Below are positions 8,974-18,892 of a stretch of 64,000 nucleotides of DNA, in pieces (the stretch's first letter is position 1; the number at the start of each line of letters is the position of its first letter). The stretch comes from Rhizobium sp. CF080 (lineage in GTDB: Bacteria > Pseudomonadota > Alphaproteobacteria > Rhizobiales > Rhizobiaceae). The notes beneath the pieces were generated by a model. That model saw nothing but the letters and a program-made list of their open reading frames with translations. It had not been told where the DNA came from and made no database searches. The translations under genes were made by a program, and so were the position numbers. The stretch is taken from NCBI RefSeq assembly GCF_000282095.2, contig NZ_AKKC02000015.1:496001-560000 (forward strand), written 5' to 3'.

Positions 8974-9879
8974 TTAGCGGTCAGCGGTCGTTCCGGCCGG
9001 CAACCGCTTGGGCGACGGCGTTGGCGTCGGGGTCCGTGCCGGGCTGCTCGCGTTGCCGGCGTCGAAACGCAGCATCCATTCGTTGGTCATGGAGCTGGCG
9101 AGGACCACCTGCGCGACAGGGACCGTTGCCGGCTGTGCACCTGTCGGGCGGATCGCCAGCGGATCCGGCCGTTCGATCGGAACCGGCACGTTCATCGCCA
9201 CCATCGGATCCGGGCCGGGGGCCGTCGTCGTCGGGATGGAGGCAACGTCGAATTCCTTGGCCTGGATCAGGCTAAACGGGTCGGGATTGCTCTTGACCAG
9301 CGCGAGTACATATTCATCGACCGGCTTCGGCGGCGGCGTCTGCAGCTCGCCGTCCCTGTCGCGCTTCTCGTAAAACGCATTGCCGCCGGCAACCGTCACA
9401 TAGTGCATGTTCTGATAGGGGAAGCGCAGGCCGGCCGTATGGAAGAACATGGCGTCCTTGACTTCCGGGTTCCGCTCGCCGCGAATGATCGCATCGACGG
9501 CCGCATCGAGTTCAGGCACCGTTTCCTCATTCATCGCCCGGGTCATCACGCCCGGGGCGAATTGCCTTTCCTGAGCGACGATGCCGCAAATGGTGGGCGG
9601 ATAGGCCTCCGAGGTCAGCCTGTTCATGATCACGGTGCCGACCGCCATCAGCCCGTCGCGGCTCGACCGCTGGGACTCGAAATACATCGCACGCTTCATG
9701 CAGTCGCGATCGGCGGGCGTATAGTGGTAGACCTGTTTCTTGGGGACCGGCGTCGCCTTCACCGTTGCGGTGGCGGGCGAGATGGACGACGTCGTTTGCG
9801 CCGACGTGCACGCCGACAGGAACATCATTCCAACCAGACCGATTGCCGGTCGGAGAAGGGCCTTATCGCTCGCCGTCAT
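8974..9879 (-). CDS. SleB-like cell wall hydrolase lipoprotein
   Basis: A protein of about 301 residues with a lipoprotein signal peptide (hydrophobic GLVGMMFLSAC, lipobox LSAC), so it should be membrane-anchored facing the periplasm. The centre is a Hydrolase_2 (SleB/CwlJ) domain: CMKRAMYFESQRSSRDGLMA, with the probable catalytic Glu in YFESQ, then VIMNRL and ICGIVAQERQF. The C-terminal 130 residues are proline-rich and low in complexity. AGGGGGAT precedes the ATG at 9879; the frame opens further upstream (to 9972). Expected role: peptidoglycan cleavage during growth or division. Inferred from family only. Confidence 0.88.
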   Translation of the reverse strand: MTASDKALLRPAIGLVGMMFLSACTSAQTTSSISPATATVKATPVPKKQVYHYTPADRDCMKRAMYFESQRSSRDGLMAVGTVIMNRLTSEAYPPTICGIVAQERQFAPGVMTRAMNEETVPELDAAVDAIIRGERNPEVKDAMFFHTAGLRFPYQNMHYVTVAGGNAFYEKRDRDGELQTPPPKPVDEYVLALVKSNPDPFSLIQAKEFDVASIPTTTAPGPDPMVAMNVPVPIERPDPLAIRPTGAQPATVPVAQVVLASSMTNEWMLRFDAGNASSPARTPTPTPSPKRLPAGTTADR

Positions 9880-10141
9880 GAATAATCCCCCTGCGGTATA
9901 ATTCCAGAAATCGCCACGGCGGGAAAAGGGATACCTCAAAAACCGATTCAGATCAAACGCCATATGAGACAATCAAAACTAGGTGGAAAAGTGTTCCGGT
10001 TGCAGCCCGACTTGGCGGCGAATGTCTTCGATCGACGCTTCCCGCGCAGGCCGGAAAAGACGTCATACGACGGTCGTCCTAACGGAAAGTTGATTTCCCG
10101 TTCAATGGCCGCGGTGCCTGCCTCCGCTCTTGCGTCGGCCT

Positions 10142-11764
<1,623 letters not shown>

Positions 11765-11795
11765 GGGCGGCGGACTCGAAAGGTTTCATCACAAC

Positions 11796-11827
11796 AAAAA
11801 GCCGGGTCGTCGCCGACCCGGCTTTTC
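11796..11827. terminator. terminator between tig and the ABC-F gene
   Basis: A strong symmetric hairpin, AAAAGCCGGGTCG paired with CGACCCGGCTTTT, with A and T runs on both flanks. It lies just after the tig stop codon (minus strand) and just before the ABC-F start, so it ends the tig transcript. Confidence 0.88.
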
Positions 11828-11846
11828 TACACAATCAATGCGAAGC

Positions 11847-13343
11847 TTATTCGGCGCTGTCTTCAGCGGCCTTCTTCTTCGGAGCAGCCTTCTTCTTGGG
11901 AGCGGCGGCTTCTTCGCCTTCGGCGGCTTCGTCAGCAGCCTCGGCCTTCGCAGCCTTCTTAGGAGCAGCCTTCTTCTTGGCCGGCTTCTCGGCGCCTTCA
12001 GAGCCCTCTTCGTCTTCAGCCATCAGCTCTTCCTTGGTCACGACCTTGTCGGTGACGTTGATCTCGGTGAGCAGCTTGTCGATGACCTTTTCTTCGAAGA
12101 TCGGCGCGCGCAGCGAAGCGGAAGCGCCGGGGGTGTTGCGGAAGAAATCGAGGATTTCCTTCTGCTGACCCGGGAACTGCTGGAGCTGCGCATAGAGGGC
12201 GCGCTGCATTTCTTCCTCGGTCACTTCGACGCCGGCCTGTTCGCCGATCTCGGAGAGAACCAGGCCGAGACGAACGCGACGTTCGGCAAGCTTGCGGTAT
12301 TCGACGCGTGCATCTTCCTCGGTCGTCTCTTCGTCTGCGAAGGTCTTGCCGGATTGCTGCAGGTCGGTGTTGATCTGACGCCAGATATTGTCGAATTCGG
12401 CGTCAACGAGGCCCTGCGGGGTGTCGAACTGGTACATGCCGTCGAGCTGGTCGAGGATCTGACGCTTGACCTTCTGGCGGGTGACGTTGCCGTACTGGCT
12501 TTCGATCTGGCCGCGGACGATCTCCTTCAGGCGATCGACGGATTCGATGCCGAGCTTGGAGGCAAGTTCGTCGTTGATCTCGAGAGCGGCGGGAGCTGCG
12601 ACTTCCTTGACGGTGACGTCGAAGGTGGCTTCCTTGCCGGCGAGGTTGGCGGCCGGGTATTCGGTCGGGAAGGTTACGTTGATGGTCTTTTCATCACCGG
12701 CCTTGACGCCGACGAGCTGGTCTTCGAAGCCCGGAATGAAGCGGCCGGAGCCGAGAACCAGTTCGGCATCTTCGGCGGTGCCGCCATCGAAGGCAACGCC
12801 GTCGACCTTGCCGAGATAGTTCATGGTGACGCGGTCGCCATTGGCGGCCTTGCCGGTCTTGGTCTCGAAGGTGCGGGCGCTTTCGGCGATCTTCTCGATC
12901 TGTTCGTTGACTTCGTCTTCGGTGACTTCGACGACTTCACGAATGACGGAAAGGCCGTCGGTCGGCTGCAGTTCGATCTCAGGGATGACTTCGTAGGAGA
13001 GCGTGAATTCGAAATCGACCTCGGCGTTGAGGATCTTTTCCGCTTCCTTCTCGTCCTCGGTCATGGCGACCGACGGCTGTGTCGCCGACTTCTCGCCGCG
13101 GTCGGTGAGGATCTCGGTCGGGCGCTCACGGACGATCTCGTTGACGAGATCCGCCATGATCGACTTGCCGTACATCTTCTTCAGATGAGCGATCGGCACC
13201 TTGCCCGGACGGAAACCGTTGATGCGGACCTTGTCCTTGGCGTCGGCGAGGCGCACGTTCAGCTGCGCTTCCATATCCCGCTTGGGGATTACGACCTTGA
13301 TTTCGCGCTTCAGCCCTTCAGCGAGCGTTTCGGTAACCTGCAT
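11847..13343 (-). CDS. tig: trigger factor (ribosome-bound chaperone/prolyl isomerase)
   Basis: Binds nascent chains at the ribosome exit and assists folding. The N-terminal ribosome-binding domain contains the NGFRPGKVPIAHLKK signature (about residues 42-56, F-R-x-G-K-x-P), then a FKBP-type PPIase domain (GDRVTMNYLGKVDG... to residue about 245) and the helical chaperone domain. The last 50 residues form an extra tail of Lys/Ala blocks (KKKAAPKK-type) alternating with acidic Ala blocks, seen in rhizobial trigger factors. I chose the second ATG (MQVTETLAEG) because GAAGG sits at normal distance; MKMQV at 13349 is the alternative. It is followed by a terminator. Confidence 0.96.
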   Translation of the reverse strand: MQVTETLAEGLKREIKVVIPKRDMEAQLNVRLADAKDKVRINGFRPGKVPIAHLKKMYGKSIMADLVNEIVRERPTEILTDRGEKSATQPSVAMTEDEKEAEKILNAEVDFEFTLSYEVIPEIELQPTDGLSVIREVVEVTEDEVNEQIEKIAESARTFETKTGKAANGDRVTMNYLGKVDGVAFDGGTAEDAELVLGSGRFIPGFEDQLVGVKAGDEKTINVTFPTEYPAANLAGKEATFDVTVKEVAAPAALEINDELASKLGIESVDRLKEIVRGQIESQYGNVTRQKVKRQILDQLDGMYQFDTPQGLVDAEFDNIWRQINTDLQQSGKTFADEETTEEDARVEYRKLAERRVRLGLVLSEIGEQAGVEVTEEEMQRALYAQLQQFPGQQKEILDFFRNTPGASASLRAPIFEEKVIDKLLTEINVTDKVVTKEELMAEDEEGSEGAEKPAKKKAAPKKAAKAEAADEAAEGEEAAAPKKKAAPKKKAAEDSAE

Positions 13344-13505
13344 TTTCATACCTTCATATCGTGGCGGCGGTGCTCAGACAGCCGTTGGTTTCAATGAGCA
13401 CATCGCCGGAACTTTGAGAGACCGGCCGCGGCTTCAAGGAGCGCCGATCCTTTAGCCAGAACCGGCTCGGACCGCACTCCTGGCGGTTTTGATGCGGGGC
13501 GGTTC

Positions 13506-13590
<85 letters not shown>

Positions 13591-13971
13591 GCCCCAGCCG
13601 CGTCGAAAATCCTCGTGGCCCAAGGCCTTCCGGAGCGCGCGTCTCTATATCACCCGTTTTGGCGCGCGCAAAGGGAAAATGACGCTTTTTTGGCAGTTCG
13701 GAGAAAGCGCCGTGGACAGGCAATTTTGTTGTCTGTTTGCCCGCGATCGGATCGGGGATTCATAGGGATAATTAACTTTTTATTAAATTCTAATGTGTAC
13801 ATTGGATTCAATGGCGATGCGAGCCATGCAAGAACCGCATGCCATCCATTCTGATATTGCACTGCACAATTTCGCTACGGTCTCGTAATATGTAAATGCA
13901 GAGATTGATTGAAGGTTTCAATCTCTCTGGTTCGGACGGTTTGGCGCCCGCCCTGAACATGCAGATGCCCT
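13591..13971. other. intergenic region between tRNA-Leu and the cuckoo-type sRNA
   Basis: No convincing gene is seen in this stretch of about 380 bases; its short ORFs lack ribosome binding sites. It contains an A/T-rich patch at about 13766-13800 and a perfect 8-bp inverted repeat, GAGATTGA at 13901 with TCAATCTC at 13918. The sRNA promoter, or a longer precursor transcript, probably lies here. Confidence 0.5.
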
Positions 13972-14117
13972 CGGGAAGTTTCCCGTGACAGGAATTCGGG
14001 CCGCGCACTCCTCCTCCCAGCGTTGGCCCGTGGGACTGGCGGTCCTCCTCCTCCCATATCGCCAGTCGTTACAAATGACGCCCACCGGACCTCCTCCCCC
14101 GGTGGGCGTTATTTTTT
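13972..14117 (+). ncRNA. cuckoo-family sRNA with three CCUCCUCCC hairpin loops
   Basis: Three consecutive hairpins each expose the anti-Shine-Dalgarno motif CCTCCTCCC in the loop. Hairpin 1: 13997-14030 (CGGGCC/GGCCCG, motif 14010-14018). Hairpin 2: 14034-14067 (GACTGGCG/CGCCAGTC, motif 14047-14055, extended by one CCT). Hairpin 3: 14078-14109 (an 11-bp perfect stem ACGCCCACCGG/CCGGTGGGCGT, motif 14090-14098) followed by TATTTTTT, so it doubles as the terminator. A small palindrome (CGGGAAGTTTCCCG) lies just 5' at 13972-13985. This matches the 'cuckoo' RNAs of Rhizobiales and Rhodobacterales (CcsR1-4 of Rhodobacter, alpha-r14 class), stress-related regulators linked to DUF1127 genes. Two DUF1127 genes follow. 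The 5' end is uncertain. Confidence 0.87.
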
Positions 14118-14319
14118 GTCCTGCAGCATGCGATCTGCCTTTAAATCGCCCACTCTTTCATCACTTCCGCATGGTAAACGATCTCGTAATGCGTCAGGCG
14201 CATAGGTGGCATACCGAATGGGCGCTGTTACTTTTCGCAGCGCAGCATATATTAGCGGTCATGAGATTGAAGTCAGCGCCAAACGGGCTGCTGGCAAGGG
14301 CCTAGAAAGGGACAAGATC

Positions 14320-14466
14320 ATGAACATCGCACAGAAAATCACCACCTGGCGCAAGTACCGCGAAACCGTCAACGAACTCGGCCGCATGAGCGACCGCGAG
14401 CTCAACGACCTCGGCATCGGCCGCGCCGACATCCGCCGGGTCGCACGGACTGCAGTCGGCTTCTAA
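14320..14466 (+). CDS. DUF1127 micro-protein
   Basis: A 48-residue basic protein, MNIAQKITTWRKYRETVNEL then SDRELNDLGIGRADIRRVAR: the complete compact DUF1127 layout (short helix, then LSDRELxDIG-like helix). It is too short for many gene callers. A purine-rich GAAAGGGACAAG precedes the ATG. It lies about 200 bases after the cuckoo-type sRNA and is closed by its own terminator at 14495. In Rhodobacter the DUF1127 protein CcaF1 binds RNA and influences maturation of CCUCCUCCC-motif sRNAs; a similar partnership here is inference. Confidence 0.85.
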   Translation: MNIAQKITTWRKYRETVNELGRMSDRELNDLGIGRADIRRVARTAVGF

Positions 14467-14494
14467 GCCTCGCGCAGACATCGCTGAACCGTCC

Positions 14495-14525
14495 AAAAAG
14501 CGCCTCCTTCGGGAGGCGCTTTTTC
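14495..14525 (+). terminator. terminator after first DUF1127 micro-gene
   Basis: AAAAAGCGCCTCC pairs with GGAGGCGCTTTTT around a TTCG-like tip, followed by CTTTTT. A strong intrinsic terminator that separates the two DUF1127 genes into independent transcripts. Confidence 0.9.
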
Positions 14526-14717
14526 TTTTTGTTCATAGAAATTTAATACTTCAAATATCTGCCCATTTTTCAGACTGAGCCGCAATTTTCAGCGATCCAT
14601 TGCACATTTGCATGGCAGTCGCACATTTTTTGCACTGCACATTCTTATTATGCGGATGTATAAGACCCTCATCGCTGATGACGACAGAGCATCAGGAAAA
14701 ATCTTGAGGAAACAACC

Positions 14718-14861
14718 ATGAACCCGATCCGTATCGCCAAGAACTGGATCAGCTACCGCCGCACGATGAACGAGCTTGGAAATCTTTCGAGCCAGGCCCT
14801 CAGCGACATCGGTCTGACCCGTTACGACATCCGCCACATCGCGGCCCGCTCTTTCCGTTAA
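14718..14861 (+). CDS. second DUF1127 micro-protein
   Basis: A 47-residue paralog of the preceding gene: MNPIRIAKNWISYRRTMNEL, then SSQALSDIGLTRYDIRHIAA. Same length, same register and the same L-x-DIGLxRxDIR core. TTGAGGAAACAACC gives a good ribosome binding site. It has its own leader (a 190-base gap containing AT-rich sequence and TTATTATGCGGATGTATAAG as possible promoter) and its own terminator at 14945, so the pair are tandem duplicates under separate control. It was not in the set of longer ORFs because of its size. Confidence 0.85.
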   Translation: MNPIRIAKNWISYRRTMNELGNLSSQALSDIGLTRYDIRHIAARSFR

Positions 14862-14944
14862 TCCGCTTCTCGCAGGCGGACCCGCGCGGTGTAAGCCGTC
14901 GCGGCGAGAATATGCGGTCCGAGAGGACACCCAAGGACGTATCG

Positions 14945-14969
14945 AAGGCACCTTATCAGGTGCCTTTTT
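14945..14969 (+). terminator. terminator after second DUF1127 micro-gene
   Basis: AAGGCACCT and AGGTGCCTT pair around TATC, followed by TTTTT. It lies just before trmFO and isolates it from the DUF1127 transcript. Confidence 0.85.
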
Positions 14970-15007
14970 GATTCCGGTCCGGCAATTGGCGTGATATTGA
15001 GCCGGCC

Positions 15008-16432
15008 ATGAGCAATAATTCTCCCTCTTCGCCTTCTCCGGCTCCCATCCATGTCGTCGGCGGCGGCCTTGCCGGTTCCGAGGCCGCCTGGCAGATCGCG
15101 TCTGCTGGTGTGCCGGTGATTCTCCACGAAATGCGCGGCGTGCGCGGCACTGATGCGCACAAGACGGACGGACTTGCCGAGCTCGTCTGCTCGAATTCCT
15201 TCCGCTCCGACGATGCGACGGCGAACGCCGTCGGCGTCATCCATGCGGAGATGCGGCTTGCCGGGTCGCTGATCATCGCGTCTGCCGACAGGCACCAGGT
15301 CCCAGCCGGCGGCGCACTTGCCGTCGACCGCGACGGATTTTCCGATGCCGTCACGGAAGCGATCGAAAAACACCCGCTGATCACCATCGTGCGCGAAGAA
15401 ATCCAGGGCCTGCCGCCGAAGGAATGGGATCTGGCGATCATCGCCACCGGCCCCCTCACCTCACCGGCTCTGGCAGCCGCGATCCAGGCGGAAACGGGCG
15501 AGGATCAACTCGCCTTCTTCGACGCCATCGCGCCGATCGTACATCGTGATTCGATCGACATGGACATCTGCTGGTATCAGTCGCGCTACGACAAGGTCGG
15601 CCCGGGCGGCACCGGCAAGGACTATATCAACTGCCCGATGGACGAAGCGCAGTATAACGCCTTCGTCGACGCGCTAATCGCCGGCGATACGGTCGGTTTC
15701 AAGGAATGGGAAGGCACGCCCTATTTCGACGGCTGCCTGCCGATCGAAGTGATGGCCGAACGCGGCCGCGAGACGCTGCGCCACGGGCCAATGAAACCGA
15801 TGGGGCTCACCAATGCGCACAATCCGACGGTCAAGGCCTATGCGGTCGTGCAGCTTCGGCAGGACAACGCGCTCGGCACGCTCTACAACATGGTCGGTTT
15901 TCAGACGAAGCTGAAATACGGTGCCCAGGCGGATATCTTCCGGATGATTCCCGGATTGCAGAATGCCGAATTCGCAAGGCTCGGCGGCCTGCACCGCAAC
16001 ACCTATATCCACTCGCCCGTTTTGCTCGATAAATCGCTGACGCTGAAAAGTCGGCCGGGCCTGCGATTCGCCGGTCAGATCACCGGCTGCGAGGGTTATG
16101 TGGAAAGTGCGGCGATCGGGCTGCTCGCCGGGCGATTCGCCGCAGCTGAACGCAAGGGCGAAACGCTCTCGGCTCCACCGGCGACGACCGCCTTTGGTTC
16201 GCTGCTCGGCCATATCACCGGCGGACATCTCGTTTCGGACGACGAGCCGGGCAAGCGCTCGTTCCAGCCGATGAACGTCAATTTCGGGCTGTTTCCGGAG
16301 CTGGAGCCGGGCTCGATCGTCAAGCCGGAGGGCGTCAAGCGTTTCCGCGGCAAGGATAAGACGGTGATGAAGCGGCAGCTGCTCTCCGCCCGAGCGCTTC
16401 AGGATTGCGCTAGTTGGCTCGGTCGGGGCTGA
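15008..16432 (+). CDS. trmFO: TrmFO, folate/FAD-dependent tRNA U54 methyltransferase
   Basis: Methylates uridine 54 in the tRNA T-loop using 5,10-methylenetetrahydrofolate as carbon donor and FADH2 as reductant. The 474-residue protein begins with a short Ser/Pro leader, then the FAD dinucleotide-binding motif IHVVGGGLAGSEAAWQIA (residues 14-31) and family blocks LHEMRG, LVCSNSFRSDD, YINCPMDEAQYNAF and ITGCEGYVESAAIGLLAGR. Length and order are typical. It ends 22 bases inside the convergent gene at 16410, so the two 3' ends overlap. Confidence 0.97.
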   Translation: MSNNSPSSPSPAPIHVVGGGLAGSEAAWQIASAGVPVILHEMRGVRGTDAHKTDGLAELVCSNSFRSDDATANAVGVIHAEMRLAGSLIIASADRHQVPAGGALAVDRDGFSDAVTEAIEKHPLITIVREEIQGLPPKEWDLAIIATGPLTSPALAAAIQAETGEDQLAFFDAIAPIVHRDSIDMDICWYQSRYDKVGPGGTGKDYINCPMDEAQYNAFVDALIAGDTVGFKEWEGTPYFDGCLPIEVMAERGRETLRHGPMKPMGLTNAHNPTVKAYAVVQLRQDNALGTLYNMVGFQTKLKYGAQADIFRMIPGLQNAEFARLGGLHRNTYIHSPVLLDKSLTLKSRPGLRFAGQITGCEGYVESAAIGLLAGRFAAAERKGETLSAPPATTAFGSLLGHITGGHLVSDDEPGKRSFQPMNVNFGLFPELEPGSIVKPEGVKRFRGKDKTVMKRQLLSARALQDCASWLGRG

Positions 16433-16904
16433 TACCCCCGGCGGGCGACGCCGGCTTTTCCTCGATATCGCGATCGGCAACGCTGACATAGTTGTCGAGC
16501 AGCCAGAGGGCGACTTCGGCCGCCTCCTTTTCCGTCGAGAAGAGGTAGGTGCCGTTCTGCGTCGACGCGTCGAGAAACTCGACGGTGAAACCCTTGGCAT
16601 TCGGCAGGGGCGAGACGCGCACCCGGCCGGGCTCGATCAGGAAGCAGGCATAGTGGTTGCGGTGGCTGCGCATGAAGCCGGCCTTGTTGTCGTGCAGGCG
16701 CACGAAAATGGCATCGCCATTGGCCGTCACATGCAGGCTGCGGATAGCTTCATTGGGAAAGGCGCGACCGAACTCGAGGATGGCCACGCCCGTATCATGC
16801 AGATTGCCGTCCTTGTCCCTATCCTTGCCGGACATACGCGTGACGTAATAGGCGAGCGCCATAAGAAGCACGAAGATGATCGACCAGACGACAACGGGGC
16901 TCAC
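16410..16904 (-). CDS. hypothetical membrane-anchored protein
   Basis: About 164 residues with one N-terminal transmembrane segment (VVVWSIIFVLLMALAYYV) and a soluble domain of beta-rich character (AIRSLHVTANGDAIFVRLHD, then KGFTVEFLDAS). The predicted start is GTG at 16904, directly supported by AAGGAGAAGCGGT; the open frame reaches 17033 but overlaps the neighbouring gene. No family is recognised with confidence. It is downstream of the phytoene synthase-like gene on the same strand (77-base gap) and overlaps the trmFO stop by 23 bases. Confidence 0.7.
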   Translation of the reverse strand: MSPVVVWSIIFVLLMALAYYVTRMSGKDRDKDGNLHDTGVAILEFGRAFPNEAIRSLHVTANGDAIFVRLHDNKAGFMRSHRNHYACFLIEPGRVRVSPLPNAKGFTVEFLDASTQNGTYLFSTEKEAAEVALWLLDNYVSVADRDIEEKPASPAGGISPDRAN

Positions 16905-16981
16905 ACCGCTTCTCCTTATGATGGCGACGGATTTCTGCTTGCTTCCCTTAGCGGGCGAGCCTTGCGCGAATTTGACGCCCT

Positions 16982-17836
16982 TCAAAAGCGTCTGGTGACG
17001 GAGGCCTTCATGAGCCGCAATTGCCGCCGCCATTGCGGCAGTTGCAGGGTGGTGTCGAGCACCGATGCACCGGCACGTGCGGCACGGCGCAGAACCGGTT
17101 CCGCAAGCGCCACCGGCAGATAGGCCGGAAAGACGACGGCCGGGACGGTTTCCGAGTTTCTGGCCTTAGCCAGATGTTCCAGCCCGAGCCCGGCAAAAGC
17201 TTCGACCGCAGCGGAAATCCGTGGCTTGTCGTCGCCACGCAGGAATGTATCACGCTCGAGCCCGGTCGCCGAGAGAATATCGAGCGGCAGGTAGAGTTGG
17301 TGACGGCGGCGATGGATCGGCATCAGGAGCAGGAAACCGGCGATCGCCTGGGCAACGCCTGCATGGCCTGCCGTCTCGGCAGATCTTGCGGCATCGACGG
17401 GCGAAAGAATCAGGCTCGCGAGCTGGATCAGCGCCGAAGCGGTCTCGCCGGCATAGCCTTCGAGCGCGTTGCGGTCGGTAAGCGGATCGTCGTAGAGGTC
17501 GAAGATGCGCGCCTCGATCATATTAACGAGCGTCTGGCGCGGCAGCCGATAGGTCTCGATCGCCTCGAGCAGGCCGGCGGCGATCGGGTTGCCGGTGCTG
17601 TCGCCCTGGGCACTGCCTTCCAGGAGGTCGCGCCACCATTGAAGGCGGATTTCACCGGGCAGCGGTTCACGCACCACGTCGCGGACCCGGGCAAGCTCGG
17701 CGTTGAAGGCATAGAGCGCCGCAAGTGCCCCGCGCTTGTCCTGTGGCGAGAGAAGGCAGGCGAGATAACGATCACGATCGGTCTCACGAAGCATCGCGAG
17801 GCAGATATCTCCGTTCTGTCTGGCTGGATCGGCCAT
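16982..17836 (-). CDS. phytoene/squalene synthase-like protein (NDUFAF6-like)
   Basis: A 284-residue member of the squalene/phytoene synthase superfamily. It keeps the fold (ALAALYAFNAELARVRD; RLQWWRDLLEG; YAGETASALIQLA) but the two Asp-rich prenyl diphosphate-binding motifs are degraded (ELARVRD in the first position and no DxxxD in the second), so terpene synthesis is unlikely. That pattern is shared with mitochondrial NDUFAF6 (C8orf38), a complex I assembly factor. The neighbour four bases upstream is Mth938/NDUFAF3-like, another complex I assembly family, which strengthens this reading. Function here is inference. Confidence 0.82.
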   Translation of the reverse strand: MADPARQNGDICLAMLRETDRDRYLACLLSPQDKRGALAALYAFNAELARVRDVVREPLPGEIRLQWWRDLLEGSAQGDSTGNPIAAGLLEAIETYRLPRQTLVNMIEARIFDLYDDPLTDRNALEGYAGETASALIQLASLILSPVDAARSAETAGHAGVAQAIAGFLLLMPIHRRRHQLYLPLDILSATGLERDTFLRGDDKPRISAAVEAFAGLGLEHLAKARNSETVPAVVFPAYLPVALAEPVLRRAARAGASVLDTTLQLPQWRRQLRLMKASVTRRF

Positions 17837-17839
17837 ATC

Positions 17840-18235
17840 CTAGACAGCGATCAGGGCGGCGGCGACGGCGCGCGATTCGGCCAGCATGATGTTGAAGGTG
17901 CGCACGGCCGCACCGGTGCTCATCGGATCGGAGGCGATGCCCTTTGCTTTCAGGGCCGCCTTCACGTCTGCCGGTATCGGCTTGAGGTTGGCCCCCATGC
18001 CGACAAGCAGCACTTCAATTTCACTCGCTTCGGCAAGCACCTTCATCAGGGAGGCGACCGTCAGCGGCTCACCTTCCTGCAGCTCCCAACCATAGATCCC
18101 GGAGGGAAGGCAGAGCAGCGAGCCGCGATGCGACATGTCGGCAAAGCGGAAACCGCCATTGCCATAGGCATCGATCGGAGCGCGACCGGGAAAATGGGCG
18201 TCGCGGATTTCGATGCCTTTCGCCATAGGTCGCAT
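17840..18235 (-). CDS. Mth938-like (DUF498, NDUFAF3-like) protein
   Basis: About 131 residues of the Mth938/DUF498 fold: IDAYGNGGFRFADMSHRGSL, then WELQEGEPL, EVLLVGMGANLKPIP, and the C-terminal RTFNIMLAESRAVAAALI that is typical of alphaproteobacterial and mitochondrial (NDUFAF3) members. The start MRPMAKG at 18235 follows TTGGAAAG; the frame is open to 18286. It is separated by four bases from the phytoene synthase-like gene and probably forms an operon with it, downstream of yajC. A role in respiratory complex I assembly is inferred from the eukaryotic homologs. Confidence 0.85.
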   Translation of the reverse strand: MRPMAKGIEIRDAHFPGRAPIDAYGNGGFRFADMSHRGSLLCLPSGIYGWELQEGEPLTVASLMKVLAEASEIEVLLVGMGANLKPIPADVKAALKAKGIASDPMSTGAAVRTFNIMLAESRAVAAALIAV

Positions 18236-18242
18236 GCTTTCC

Positions 18243-18310
18243 AAAAAGTTGCGAGCCGGGAGATGATCCGGCTCCTTGAGTTTCAAGGCCCTGCAGCCAT
18301 GCAGGGCCCA
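18243..18310 (-). repeat. two hairpins between yajC and the Mth938-like gene
   Basis: On the minus strand, GGCCCTGCA pairs with TGCAGGGCC (about 18288-18309), and then GAGCCGG pairs with CCGGCTC (18253-18274), followed after five bases by TTTTT. The second resembles a weak intrinsic terminator. In related Rhizobiales, as I recall, secDF occupies this interval; here only these hairpins separate the genes. Confidence 0.6.
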
Positions 18311-18326
18311 GCTTCGGCGATAGGCC

Positions 18327-18695
18327 TTAGGAAGCCGTTCCGGTCTTTGCCGGTTCGGTCTTGACCGGCTCGCCCTTGACGCGGACTTCGGCGATATAGG
18401 CGCGCATGGCGCGGATCTTCACGCCTTCGGCGATTTCGACTTCCACTTCGGCGTCGTCGATAACCTTGGTCACCTTGCCGGTGATGCCGCCGCCGAGAAC
18501 GACCTGGTCGCCGCGGCGGACGTTGGACAGCGTTTCCTGGCGCTTCTTGGCCTGGGCGCGCTGCGGACGGATCAGGAAGAAATACCAGACCACCATCAGG
18601 GGCGCGAAGAGGAAGAGCATCTCAAGGCCGGAGCCGAACGCGGAAGCTCCCGGTGCTGCGGCTGGGGCCTGGGCGAATGCTTCGGTAATGAACAT
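18327..18695 (-). CDS. yajC: preprotein translocase accessory subunit YajC
   Basis: A 122-residue single-span membrane protein that associates with SecDF at the Sec translocon. It has the typical N-terminal transmembrane helix (LEMLFLFAPLMVVWYFFLI) followed at once by RPQRAQAKKRQETLSNVRRGDQVV, and the SH3-like GGGITGKVTKVIDD stretch. AGGAG precedes the ATG. The usual neighbours secD/secF are not next to it: the downstream gene is the Mth938-like protein. Confidence 0.95.
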   Translation of the reverse strand: MFITEAFAQAPAAAPGASAFGSGLEMLFLFAPLMVVWYFFLIRPQRAQAKKRQETLSNVRRGDQVVLGGGITGKVTKVIDDAEVEVEIAEGVKIRAMRAYIAEVRVKGEPVKTEPAKTGTAS

Positions 18696-18892
18696 CGAAA
18701 ACTCCTAAGATTACCGGAGACGCCAAGGCCCCCGTTTCAAGCCGCCGGAATATAGTTGCGATAGGCCGGAATGCAACAGAAACACGCCGGCCGGAGTACC
18801 GAATCCACGGCTCTCAGGCTTTTGATGCGCTAACGAGCATGTTACCGCAGCAAAAAGGCTCAAAAACTGGCCGATGCGACCGGAGAAATACC

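Noticed and set aside
18243..18310. Riboswitch between yajC and the Mth938-like gene
   Set aside because: The hairpins are simple inverted repeats without any known aptamer core.
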